Source: Notospermus geniculatus (Eukaryota > Nemertea > Pilidiophora > Heteronemertea > Lineidae). From it: a DNA stretch of 64,000 nucleotides. Shown piece after piece: positions 55,438 to 64,000 of this stretch. The position numbers and the translations under genes were made by a program. Location of the stretch: NCBI GenBank assembly GCA_002633025.1, contig NMRB01000884.1, forward strand, positions 49,737 to 113,736, in the 5' to 3' direction. The notes beneath the pieces were generated by a model. It was not told where the DNA came from and did not search any database. It was given only the letters and a program-made list of their open reading frames with translations. Numbering within the stretch: position 1 is the first letter of the stretch; every line of letters begins with the position of its first letter.

Positions 55438-57744
55438 GTATTTTTTATTTTTTTTATTTTAGTTTTTGTTTATTTTATATGGAACATCACCCTGTCTTCA
55501 TCTTCTTCCTAGTTTTCCTTTAATTTTACGGCGAAGATTGCACTGGACGTCCTCTCCTCCTGTAATACGTTTGACTATAAATAATTCAAAACCTCCTCGG
55601 TATGTAACTTCGACAACAAAATGTTCCCGAGACGGATGAAATGAAATGAACAAGCTATCAGTTATTTAATTTGTGCATAATAAAATGTTTTATCGAAGCG
55701 ACGTGTACTTCAAATTCCTACCTCGTTCCCATGCATTCACTTTCAAACTTGACGCATTGTTTCATCCTCCCACAGCAGGGCTTTGGTCTTACTCCTCTTC
55801 ATACACCAGCACAGTGGATGCGGATGAAAAGGAGCGAGGTAAAAGCCCCTGCTGTGGGAGGATGCATTGTTTTGACTGCGAGATGACGAATGACGAAAGT
55901 ATCGGCTTGACAGACTCAATATTATAACAAAGAGATTCTTGTCACGAGTACTAGTAACATACATGTACATGTATATCAAAAGTGTTGAGTTCTAGTCAAT
56001 GGGTAATATGAATAAAGACTAGTAAATGCTTTTACTTGAATTTTGCAATATAAATGCACCAGGCAATGCTGTACAAATCTGAGGTAAAAGCATTTGCTAG
56101 TCTTTATTCATATGACCCAATGGAAGCGAGACATCCTTTAATTCCGAATGTGCATAAGAAGACAACGTTCCAAACATGTAACGCTTGTTCATTTACTGCC
56201 AGTCACCACCGAGTGATTACTTCCTCCTGTATGCCAGTCTTTCACGTTCCTCTCTCCGATGATATTTATGTAAATCGTTGATCATTATTTCACTTTCTGC
56301 ATCAGAATGTTTTCAGCGACTCCTCACCTTTCCGTGCACAAATCCCCGAGAATACACTCGCCGAGTTTCGACAAAACTGTCTGTCATCTAACTAATTTTT
56401 TTCGCAATTATTTTTTGCAGACGACATGCCATCGTGCCCAAGATGCTGGTTTCAATTGCTCACCATCGTGACTATGATCAAAGCCGTCATAGCCAGGCTT
56501 ATCTTCGGCATCCATTCCTTTGTGGCGATCTGGCGGGNTGGTTGCGATAGTTGGACATCAGTCATTGGAGATGAAGGTCCCGGGTTCGAGTTCCCTCCGG
56601 GTATTTTTTATTTTTTTTTTATTTTAGTTTTTGATATTTTAGTTTTTGTTTATTTTATATGGAACATCACCCTGTCTTCATCTTCTTCCTAGTTTTCCTT
56701 TAATTTTACGGCGAAGATTGCACTGGACGTCCTCTCCTCCTGTAATACGTTTGACTATAAATAATTCAAAACCTCCTCGGTATGTAACTTCGACAACAAA
56801 ATGTTCCCGAGACGGATGAAATGAAATGAACAAGCTATCAGTTATTTAATTTGTGCATAATAAAATGTTTTATCGAAGCGACGTGTACTTCAAATTCCTA
56901 CCTCGTTCCCATGCATTCACTTTCAAACTTGACGCATTGTTTCATCCTCCCACAGCAGGGCTTTGGTCTAACTCCTCTTTATACATTCGCACAGTGGATG
57001 CGGATGAAGAAGAGGAGGTAAACCCCCCTGCACTGTTTTGACAGCGAGATGACGAATGACGAAAGTGTCGGCTTGACAGACTCAATATTATACATGTAAC
57101 AACGAGATTCTTGTCACGAGTACTAGTAACATACATGTATATCAAAAGTGCTGAGTTCTAGTCAATGGGTAATATGAATAAAGAATAGTAAATGCTTTTA
57201 CTTGAATTTTGCAATATAAATGCACCAGGCAATGCTGTACAAATCTGAGGTAAAAGCATTTGCTAGTCTTTATTCATATGACCCAATGGGAGCGAGACAT
57301 CCTTTAATTCCGAATGTGCATAAGAAGACAACGTTCCAAACATGTAACGCCGTCAGAGTGGAGCTGTCTTGAGCTATTTTTCCATCTTGATTGTTCATTT
57401 ACTACCAGTCACCACCGAGTGATTACTTCCTCCTGTATGCCAATTCTTTCACGTTCCTCTCTCCGATGATATGTATGTAAATCGTTGATCATTATTTCAC
57501 TTTCTGCATCAGAATGTTTTCAGCGACTCCTCACCTTTCCGTGCACAAATTCCCGAGGATACACTCGCCGAGTTTCGACAAAACTGTCTGTCATCTAACT
57601 AATTTTTTTCGCAATTATTTTTTGCAGACGACATGCCATCGTGCCCAAGATGCTGGTTTCAATTGCTCACCATCGTGACTATGATCAAAGCCGTCATAGC
57701 CAGGCTTATCTTCGGCATCCATTCCTTTGTGGCGATCTGGCGGG
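55376..57744 (+). repeat. 1.2-kb tandem duplication with an N at the junction
   Basis: 55376-56537 (1162 bp) and 56539-57744 (1206 bp) are near-identical from TGGTTGCGATAGTTGGACAT to GGCGATCTGGCGGG. Differences are scattered SNPs and indels, e.g. 45 extra bases near 57350 and a TACATGTA change near 57095. Position 56538 is a single N exactly between the units. Each copy holds family M (55765-55862; 56943-57026) and family P (56012-56118; 57170-57290) foldback elements and the first coding exon of TMEM26; in the first copy that exon is cut at the N. Confidence 0.92.
56419..56537 (+). pseudogene. Second, truncated copy of TMEM26 first coding exon
   Basis: TTTTTTGCAG acceptor, ACGAC, then an ATG at 56426 and codons for MPSCPRCWFQLLTIVTMIKA and on to VAIWR, identical in protein to the exon at 57628. 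The copy ends at the N (56538), where the true exon continues VTDVKG. Either a real partial duplication or an assembly artefact. Confidence 0.85.
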
Positions 57745-60079
57745 TGACAGATGTCAAGGGACCAGTCTACTGGTGCCTGGCTCTCGCACTCGTCGTACTC
57801 ACGACTGAGGGCATCATGACTCTGTGGAAGAAGAAAGGAGCAGAATGGAAATGGTGGGTGTTGAAAATGACCCCAATACATTTAGCGACGCAAAAGCGAC
57901 AATAGAGGTTCTTCACCTGACGCAACATTTCCATGACGACACGATGCCGCCATATTGGCCGTCAAAATGTCAAGGACATCACGGCATGAACACAGCGTCA
58001 ACACAGAGATCGTGACGTCAAAATGTCATGACGTAATAGTTTTGACGTCAGCCGTTCTTCCCTGACGTCACAACGTCAGTGACTACGACGTCACGTCACA
58101 TGGCCCGCAATTTTCGGTACACATCTATAGTGGTGGCCTCTAACGGCAGGAAAGTCTCCCATTGACATTACTATGTTTTTGCAGGTTTTCTCCCGTGGTG
58201 TTTTTCTACCTGTGCAGCGTGGTGCCAGCTATATGGTTCCTTGAACTCGATCTCCTTGAAAAGAGACTTTACCATAAATATCTGATGGAAAGTGGCAAAC
58301 TGATCGCGCTCAACGGAACAAGATTAGCTCAAAGTCAGACGTCGTCCGAAGGGTTATCAATGATTAAAGGGACAGGGGTAGGTAATCGTCTCTTTCTCTG
58401 TTAATAGAGGTCCTTCCCGTGACGTCGCATTTCCATGACGACACGATGCCGCCAACGTAGCTTGCCGTCGAAATGTGAAGCGACGTCACGGCATGAACAC
58501 AGCGTCAACACACAGATCGTGACGTCAAAATGTCATGACCGTGACGTCAAAATGTCATGGCGTGACAGTTTTGACGTCGTCCCCGGCCATTTGACGGCCA
58601 ACATGGCCGATTCTTTGCAGTCACGTGACCGTTGTGACGTCAGAGAAGAACCTCTATTGTAATTTGGACATAAATCAACTTCTGCATGATTTGAATAACT
58701 GTAATATTTCGGTCTATCTGCAGATACATATTCCCATCCAACTGAGGGCGGAGGACTGGGCCAAAGTTTTGGAACAATTGTTACTTCTCTTTCTGATCGT
58801 CGGGAGATGGTTGCTACCGAAAGGAGACATAACACGTGACCAGTTATCTCAACTCCTATTGGTCAACATCGGCATGGCAGCAGACATTATTGAACTATTC
58901 GAAGCATTCCGGGAGGACCAGGTGAAACACAACTGGATACTCACAGTGATTATTTTGTCTTTATGGACCGGAAGTTTATTGCAGTTCACTCTGGTTGTCA
59001 CGGCAACCAAGGCCCGGAAGCCACGTGTTGCCATAGCGTCTCGTAAGTCAGATCTCGGAACGTGTTTTTGCTGCGAGACTGAAATATGGGCGATCATGAC
59101 ATCGATAGCAATGCAGGACGGGCCGTTTCTTGTCCTCAGACTTCTCCTGATTTTACGATACGACGTCGTGTCGTACATGAATGTGTTCTTTACTTGTAAA
59201 AATACCCTAGTGATGCTGTTGCAGGTTTACAGAATAGTGGTCGTCATCATGGAAAGAGGGCAGAAAAGTCAAGAAAATGGCGACAAGGACCGAGAAGATA
59301 CCGAGATTATGACGCTTTCTCGTTCCGAAAGCAATCTGAAATCTCGGACCGCCAGACAAAGCCACAGTGCTCTGCATAAATCGAAATCATTCGGTGGATT
59401 GCAAAAGACAAATAGCATTAATGAAATGTCAAATAATACCAAGCCAGCCCGATCATATCCTGCCATACCAAATGATTCCTACACCAGGCCTGCGTTCATA
59501 GAGTATGGGGATGATTTCTACCCTCGGCCGCTCCTGAGACCGAGGTACCCGAAGGAACTGCAGCTTCTCCCCGCCCGTAATGAGCCGATGGACATCGCAA
59601 CGCCGGATAATGCGAGCGCTCATTCATCACCAGGAAAAGGACCCTCGAATCGTGGAAACCATGGAGCTACTCGTCACGGATTTCCAGCGAGGAGCAGTCA
59701 GCCTGGAGGGACTTCGCAGGACTCGCCGGGAAAGAAGACCAAGTCAGGAGGGGCTTCGCAGGACTCACCGGGAAAGAAGACCAAGTCAGGAGGGGCTTCG
59801 CAGGATTCCCCGGGAAAGCAGACCAAGTCAGGAGGACCCCATCATGATTCTCCGGGAAAGGCTTCACAGCACGGAGGATCTCCAGGAAAAAACTGCATAA
59901 TTCTCTTGCCTCGGTTAGATTCTTTGCGAGATTCCGATCGTAGGGACTCGATCTCCGGAACCGCAAAGCGGAACTCTTTGTCGGATACTGTTGTGACGTG
60001 TGACTATGATAATGACACTTTACCACTTGCTGCCAACGAGGAGCTAACAGATATATCAATAGTAGATAGTACCGCCTGA
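57633..60079 (+). CDS. TMEM26: TMEM26 homologue (multi-pass membrane protein)
   Basis: Coding exons 57633-57853 (exon from 57628, acceptor TTTTTTGCAG), 58185-58377 and 58724-60079; predicted 589 residues. Junctions restore the family sequence: AEWK-W-FSPVVFFYLC across intron 1 (phase 2), phase 0 at intron 2. Recalled TMEM26 features present: FGIHSFVAIWRVTDVKG, VVPAIWFLELD, VGRWLLPKGDITRDQLSQLL, NIGMAADIIEL, MQDGPFLVLRLLL and KNTLVMLLQVYRIVVV. About eight hydrophobic segments lie in residues 10-312. The cytoplasmic-type tail (about 313-589) is much longer than in vertebrates, polar, and Ser/Lys/Gly-rich, with four 14-residue repeats (SQDSPGKKTKSGGA). Molecular function of TMEM26 is not established; in mammals it is known as a beige-adipocyte marker. 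Both introns carry family A MITEs. A 5' untranslated exon upstream is likely but not identified. Confidence 0.9.
57904..58100. mobile_element. Family A MITE copy 4, in TMEM26 intron 1
   Basis: Starts AATAGAGGTTCTTCACCTGA, CATTTCCATGACGACACGAT, GGCATGAACACAGCGTCAAC and GTCATGACGTAATAGTTTTG; right end irregular (GTTCTTCCCTGACGTCACAA). A family C fragment, GGCCTCTAACGGCAGGAAAG, follows at 58134-58162, just before the exon. Confidence 0.82.
58403..58658. mobile_element. Family A MITE copy 5 (complete), in TMEM26 intron 2
   Basis: AATAGAGGTCCTTCCCGTGA at the left and CAGAGAAGAACCTCTATT at the right. Interior CATTTCCATGACGACACGAT, two copies of GTGACGTCAAAATGTCATG in tandem, GCCATTTGACGGCCAACATG and CAGTCACGTGACCGTTGTGA. 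It occupies most of the 346-bp intron. Confidence 0.88.
59711..59878 (+). repeat. Coding minisatellite, 42-bp unit, four copies, in the TMEM26 tail
   Basis: Units at 59711, 59753, 59795 and 59837 of the form GCTTCGCAGGACTCACCGGG plus AAAGAAGACCAAGTCAGGAGGG. The first three are almost identical, the fourth diverged (CCCCATCATGATTCTCCGGG). Frame is kept, 14 residues each. Confidence 0.93.
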
Positions 60080-60108
60080 CGGCAACCAAGTAATAACACT
60101 CACTCACA

Positions 60109-60338
60109 AATAGAGGTTCTTCACTGACGTCACAACAGTCACGTGACTGCAAAGAATCGGCCATGTTGACCGTCAAATGGCCGGCGACGACGGCAAAACT
60201 ACCACGTCATGACATTTTGACGTCACGATCTGTGTGTTGACGCTGTGTTCATGCTGTGACGTCGCTTGACGTTTTGACGGACAATATGGCGGTATTGTGT
60301 CGTCATGGAAATTTGACGTCACGTGAAGAACCTCTATA
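60109..60338. mobile_element. Family A MITE copy 6 (complete), just after the TMEM26 stop
   Basis: AATAGAGGTTCTTCACTGAC at the left, GTGAAGAACCTCTAT at the right, with CAGTCACGTGACTGCAAAGA, ATGACATTTTGACGTCACGA and TGTTCATGCTGTGACGTCGC inside. It begins 30 bases after the stop and so probably lies in the 3' UTR. Confidence 0.9.
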
Positions 60339-60569
60339 TCATGATCATGAACGGCAATCAGTCATTGAAACTTATGTTTAGTTTATGGGAATTTTTTTTC
60401 ACTTTGTATGTACAGTACATCAGTGACGTTAGCAACGTGGATAATACATTGTATCGTATACGTAGCCTAGACAAAAGTTTTAGACCTCAGCAATATGATA
60501 ATGTGGAAATTCCTCCTAGGATCTGTCAAGAAACGCCCGCATGTTTTTTCCTCCAATTATAAAAGCAAT

Positions 60570-60764
60570 AAGGAACCTTCAGAACTACCGCCACTGGAGG
60601 CGCTGTGAGCGGTTGGACCTTTTTCGACGTCTCGTCCGTGTTGCACTGCGTCAGGGAAGTCGTGACGTGACGTCATTGCGTTACTTTGCTCTGTTTTTGA
60701 CGTCTTCGGTACACACCGCTCGCAGCGCCGCCCGTCGGGATGAAAAGTTATTAGGGTTCCTCAA
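60570..60764. mobile_element. Family B foldback MITE copy 4
   Basis: GGAACCTTCAGAACTACCGC, then GGCGCTGTGAGCGGTTGG, GACGTC-rich core, ACCGCTCGCAGCGCCGCCC, ending TTATTAGGGTTCCTCAATT. Confidence 0.82.
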
Positions 60765-61231
60765 TTGTTGATTGAAGAAACAGCAATACCCCATAGGCCT
60801 ACTCTAGAATACGTGGTAGGACAAGTAATTGTAGCCCACTATGTGACCAACTATATGCACAATGTGACCAACACATATTCCACTGCACTGTCTCCTGGGC
60901 CGAAGCAGAGGATGTTAGCCTGGTGCCACTGGTCTACTCCAGATGGCATTGTGAATATCAGCCAGCGCCACCGACGATGGCCGGAGGAACCAGCTTTGCA
61001 AAATGTTAGAAATACGCTTCCTACGATCATGAATGGATTCATTGACACTCTTTCGCCCAACTGTCTATTGTTTGCCTACAATGTCTCGGGAGATCATTCG
61101 ATACCATTTCTTGAGATTGTGAACTCTATGTAGGTTCTAGCCAATAAGTTAAAGACAACTTGAAAGATACCCCTTTCCCCATCCTCTCAAAAACTGTGCC
61201 GTATTGGTTACCGTTCGTAGCATTTAAAATA
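60765..61231. other. Gene-free stretch with an unrecognised 122-codon frame
   Basis: The frame 60765-61133 (+) overlaps the MITE border. It contains NGFIDTLSPNCLLFAYNVSG and similar text but nothing that I recognise, and no splice context is evident. Confidence 0.25.
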
Positions 61232-61385
61232 TTAGGGAGGTTAGGAAATCAAACGATTAACGTAGACGTTAACTACAACGTTATTTCTGTACCGAAAATG
61301 CAATATAAAATCTGGTGAATGTATAATATGAAAATAACGTTGTGGCAGAGTTTACGTTTATCGTTTGATTTCTTAACCTCCCTAA
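61232..61385. mobile_element. Foldback MITE, family F copy 2
   Basis: TTAGGGAGGTTAGGAAATCA and AACGATTAACG at the left pair with ACGTTTATCGTTTGATTTCT and TAACCTCCCTAA at the right; interior AACGTTATTTCT and CCGAAAATGCAATA as in 39761-39914. Confidence 0.87.
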
Positions 61386-61854
61386 AGGTATTTTGCGAAT
61401 AGTGCATTAAATGCACTAAACTGTACTGCTACACCAATCAATGGTTGAAGTGATAATCAAGGTACTTTTTTGTGAGGATGGACTTGTGTTGAACCCAGTC
61501 CTGGTTCCAGAAAACTAGAACGTGTATCATTAACCACCCAATGATTTCTTCTGGTAGTCACGTGGTCTATTTCACTGTGGGGAAACGCAATAAAACGTTT
61601 TCCGTTTGGACACCGACTTCGCATCTTTACATGTAGGTCATCAGAATTTCTGGCCACTGACAAATGTCGGAAAAACGTCATTGCAAGATGGTGCTGCCAT
61701 CTTGAAAGCCGTACCGGTGTAACAACGGATGTTGTGTCTCGTGTGCCAGGATCACACTCTCAGAATAAGTACCAGCTATCCCAGCTTTCTCAACTCCCAT
61801 TGCTTTAATCAGTGACAAATAAACTGGCCGGCTCTGGCACTTGTTCTGAGTCAA

Positions 61855-61983
61855 CAGTCCTAGAACGTCACAAAATTTGACGTCACAGACGTATGTCATG
61901 ACCTCCACGTCATTATGGATGACGTCATGGCGTGAATTCTTTCTCTGTGACGTCAAATTTGGTGACGTTCTAGGACGCTAACT
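61855..61983. mobile_element. MITE, family C copy 3 (foldback variant)
   Basis: AGTCCTAGAACGTCACAAAA and TTTGACGTCACAG at the left pair with CTGTGACGTCAAATTTGGTG and ACGTTCTAGGACGCTAACT at the right; CTCCACGTCATTATGGATGA lies in the middle. Confidence 0.8.
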
Positions 61984-62107
61984 AGAGCTACGTCTACACG
62001 AGAGACTAATTTGTCTCGGGTCAACTTTGTCTCGAGACAAAATAACCCGAGACAAGGCCCCGTGTAGACGGTTAACTGGAGCTAAAATGCTCCGTGTAGA
62101 CGTAGCT
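61984..62107. mobile_element. Foldback element with AGAGCTACGTCTACACGAGA ends
   Basis: GAGCTACGTCTACACG at the left and CGTGTAGACGTAGCT at the right. Inside, TTGTCTCGGGTCA, TTTGTCTCGAGACAAA and TAACCCGAGACAA form two further hairpins. It starts where the family C element ends. Confidence 0.85.
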
Positions 62108-62654
62108 TAGGTTTCCCATTCCACAAGATTCTTCCTCGAATGCTGATGAAAGGACTCTTCCAAAATTTCCAGCGTTTCCACGGTCAGACGGCCGCCGAAT
62201 CCCCCACTGCCGAATCCCCCACTGAATCCGTCGCAAACACCGTACATGTGTCTCTATCATTTGTCTCTGTAACAGTGTCCTTTGAAATCAGGGAAACTGT
62301 TTGGCCGTAGAAAGAGTGAGCCCTGTCCAATAGTTCCTTGTCAGCTGCCAGTTTTGACGCGCTAGCCTTCATCTCGAGCTCAGCCATTCCCTCCGCCACA
62401 TGGACCTGGTATTTTCTCGCTCGACGCCTGTTATCAATAAAAAAAACAGGGTCAGATAAAATAGGCGTAATATCACGAATATACATGTATTACAAAAAGA
62501 AGTACATGAAGGTAAAATACTTACAAGTACCAAGAAAATATTCGTAGGATTGTTAGTAAGATTCTCGTTACGATGTTCTTTTTTGCATTTACAACTGCCC
62601 ATACATATCAATGCCGGGCGGACTTCTTTGTTGAATCCGCGCTTGAAAAGATGG

Positions 62655-62790
62655 TAACTGTGAAGTTCTAGGGGACCAATTCAAAAGAAAATTCTCTTGT
62701 TTGGTGCTCAACCAAGCATAAATGGGTCTGCTGAGCATTGAATTGGGCCGCAGTGAGTCCTCTTGGTCAACACTTAACGTCAGCTCCTCA
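62655..62790 (-). repeat. Dispersed repeat, family K copy 5
   Basis: AAAGAAAATTCTCTTGTTTGG, TGCTCAACCAAGCATAAATGGGT and GGGCCGCAGTGAGTCC are diverged complements of the family K blocks AGAATTTTCT, GGACCCATTCATGGTTGAC and GTGTCACTGCGGCCCAA. Confidence 0.65.
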
Positions 62791-63446
62791 CTAAGCTGCC
62801 CATACACAATCAATATTATTGCACAATATGAGGATCACAATGGGCAATCTTATTGTCAATCTTTCTTCTAATTATCATGCTAGAAGCACACGACCACCCA
62901 TTTGGGCCCCATATTGTGCAATAATATTGCGCTTAACATTGTTATCGCTTCACATAATTGTGTGAAGCGATAACAATGTTAGTGATGTAAGCGGCAGCCA
63001 GTTCGGGCGAGGTGGTGAGCAGCCGTCATTCCAAATTCTCCGTGCAATTTGTCAAAATTATCCTATCATTCAAAAGAACACCTATCGATCATGTGGACGG
63101 CGTGAGGGGTAAGTGAAAGTTCTGGTGCAGCAGTTTCAATGAGAGTAGGCCAGCGTCATGTAGGCCTAGGCCTGCACGTGCTCGTCGTAACGTCATGAAA
63201 TGGTCATACATTGTAGTGCTTGTGCATTGTACTCTGGAAACATGCATGTACATGTAGGCCTGTGCTGTGCATGTTTATTTTCGGTCCATCATGGTAGGCC
63301 TACCCCAGTAGCTGTACATTGTATGGAGCCCGTAATAGAGGGCCGTGCGAAGAACTAACGAACACATACGGGGATTTCGAAAAGCACGGCGAGATTGCCG
63401 TGTCTCAGAAACCCGCGTTTTTCAGACACGGGTTTCTTCCCTTACG
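62791..63446. other. Gene-free stretch with palindromes
   Basis: Contains a perfect 46-bp palindrome at 62935-62980 (AACATTGTTATCGCTTCACA, centre TAATTG, and complement) and outside it CAATATTATTGCACAATATG / ATATTGTGCAATAATATTG inverted arms at 62812-62831 and 62911-62929, so 62805-62935 is itself a foldback element. No gene seen. Confidence 0.6.
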
Positions 63447-63596
63447 AAAATGTACCACGTGTAAATGACATTACCACGTGGTAATGGGATAATTATTTTA
63501 CACCAACAATGTGTACTTTTACACATTTTTGGTGTAAAATTCGCCCATTACCACGTGGTAATGTCATTTACACGTGGTACATTTTTGAAGCCCGGC
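63447..63596. mobile_element. Foldback element with AAAATGTACCACGTGTAAAT ends
   Basis: AAAATGTACCACGTGTAAAT, GACATTACCACGTGGTAATG and GG at the left are exactly complementary to the right arm ending CATTTACACGTGGTACATTTT. Interior TTTTACACCAACAATGTGTA / TACACATTTTTGGTGTAAAA pairs again. An E-box-like CACGTG occurs four times. Confidence 0.9.
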
Positions 63597-64000
63597 AATT
63601 CACGGCTTATAGCGGCAAATTCAAGGTTGTGCTTAGTCAACTGGTGGTTTGTGGTTTAATCATTGTGTTCACTTTATGGTGTCTGTTGCACAGGCCTGTC
63701 ATTTTGCCTTGTTGAAGTAAGGTTGACCTCGACAATACCAGAAGTGACGTCACGTGGTGGACATGCGGATGTCAGGTCACACTGCGATTGCCTGCGCTAC
63801 GACGGAACAGTCGGCATCAAGTGTCGCAAGCACGGTCAGGTCACAAAAACGAAAATGTGTACGATCATCGTGGAACAAGCAGCATCACTCGCGCAGGGAA
63901 TCGTAACCGTGTTCAGGCCACCTGCGAATGGATTACGCCCGTCGGGATGACACAGAAGTTGAATAGGTTCAACTTGCGGATGTCAGGTCGGCCTTGCGAT
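63597..64000. other. Window end: direct repeat and an unrecognised frame
   Basis: TGCGGATGTCAGGTC occurs at 63764-63778 and 63975-63989, 211 bp apart, suggesting a tandem repeat or repeated exons that run past the window edge. The frame 63663-63950 (+) has CDCLRYDGTVGIKCRKHG, a cysteine-rich text I do not recognise. Confidence 0.3.

Overview
The window is eukaryotic, from an invertebrate deuterostome. Genes have short introns with GT/AG ends (about 80-660 bp), intergenic DNA is full of short foldback transposons, and the genes encode animal proteins: a C-type-lectin/LDLa/LRR receptor of the GRL101/relaxin-receptor type, a NIT-domain guanylate cyclase and a TMEM26 homologue. Frequent TACATGTA and TAGGCCTA words and the gene content fit an amphioxus (Branchiostoma) best; an echinoderm or hemichordate is possible. 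Species was not tested by any search.

Layout. 1-3454 (+): 3' part of a gene with a tandem array of 54-bp symmetric phase-1 micro-exons, each coding one small two-cysteine module, then two diverged modules and a cysteine-rich last exon that follows a tandemly duplicated intron. 4985-9423 (-): a two-exon gene for a predicted 1371-residue receptor with signal peptide, lectin-like domains, LDLa repeats, leucine-rich repeats and seven transmembrane helices. 10198-14196 (-): a nine-exon receptor-like guanylate cyclase with an extracellular NIT domain; its catalytic domain carries substitutions at two key positions. 17282-19150 (-): a truncated non-LTR retrotransposon (endonuclease part). 19151-57627: about 38 kb with no gene that I can support; it holds foldback (MITE-like) elements, a tRNA-derived SINE, a LINE 3' end, satellites and palindromes. 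55376-57744: a 1.2-kb tandem duplication with a single N exactly at the junction, including a second copy of the first coding exon of TMEM26. 57633-60079 (+): TMEM26 homologue in three coding exons. 60080-64000: more foldback elements and no clear gene.

The genes do not form an operon or obvious pathway. The receptor and the cyclase are neighbours on the same strand and are both membrane signalling proteins, but nothing shows that they act together. The main genome-scale theme is the density of small inverted-repeat elements, several families of which are loaded with TGACGTCA (CRE-like) palindromes and sit inside introns of the genes. All exon models were read by eye from splice consensus, frame and domain continuity. 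None was checked against transcripts.
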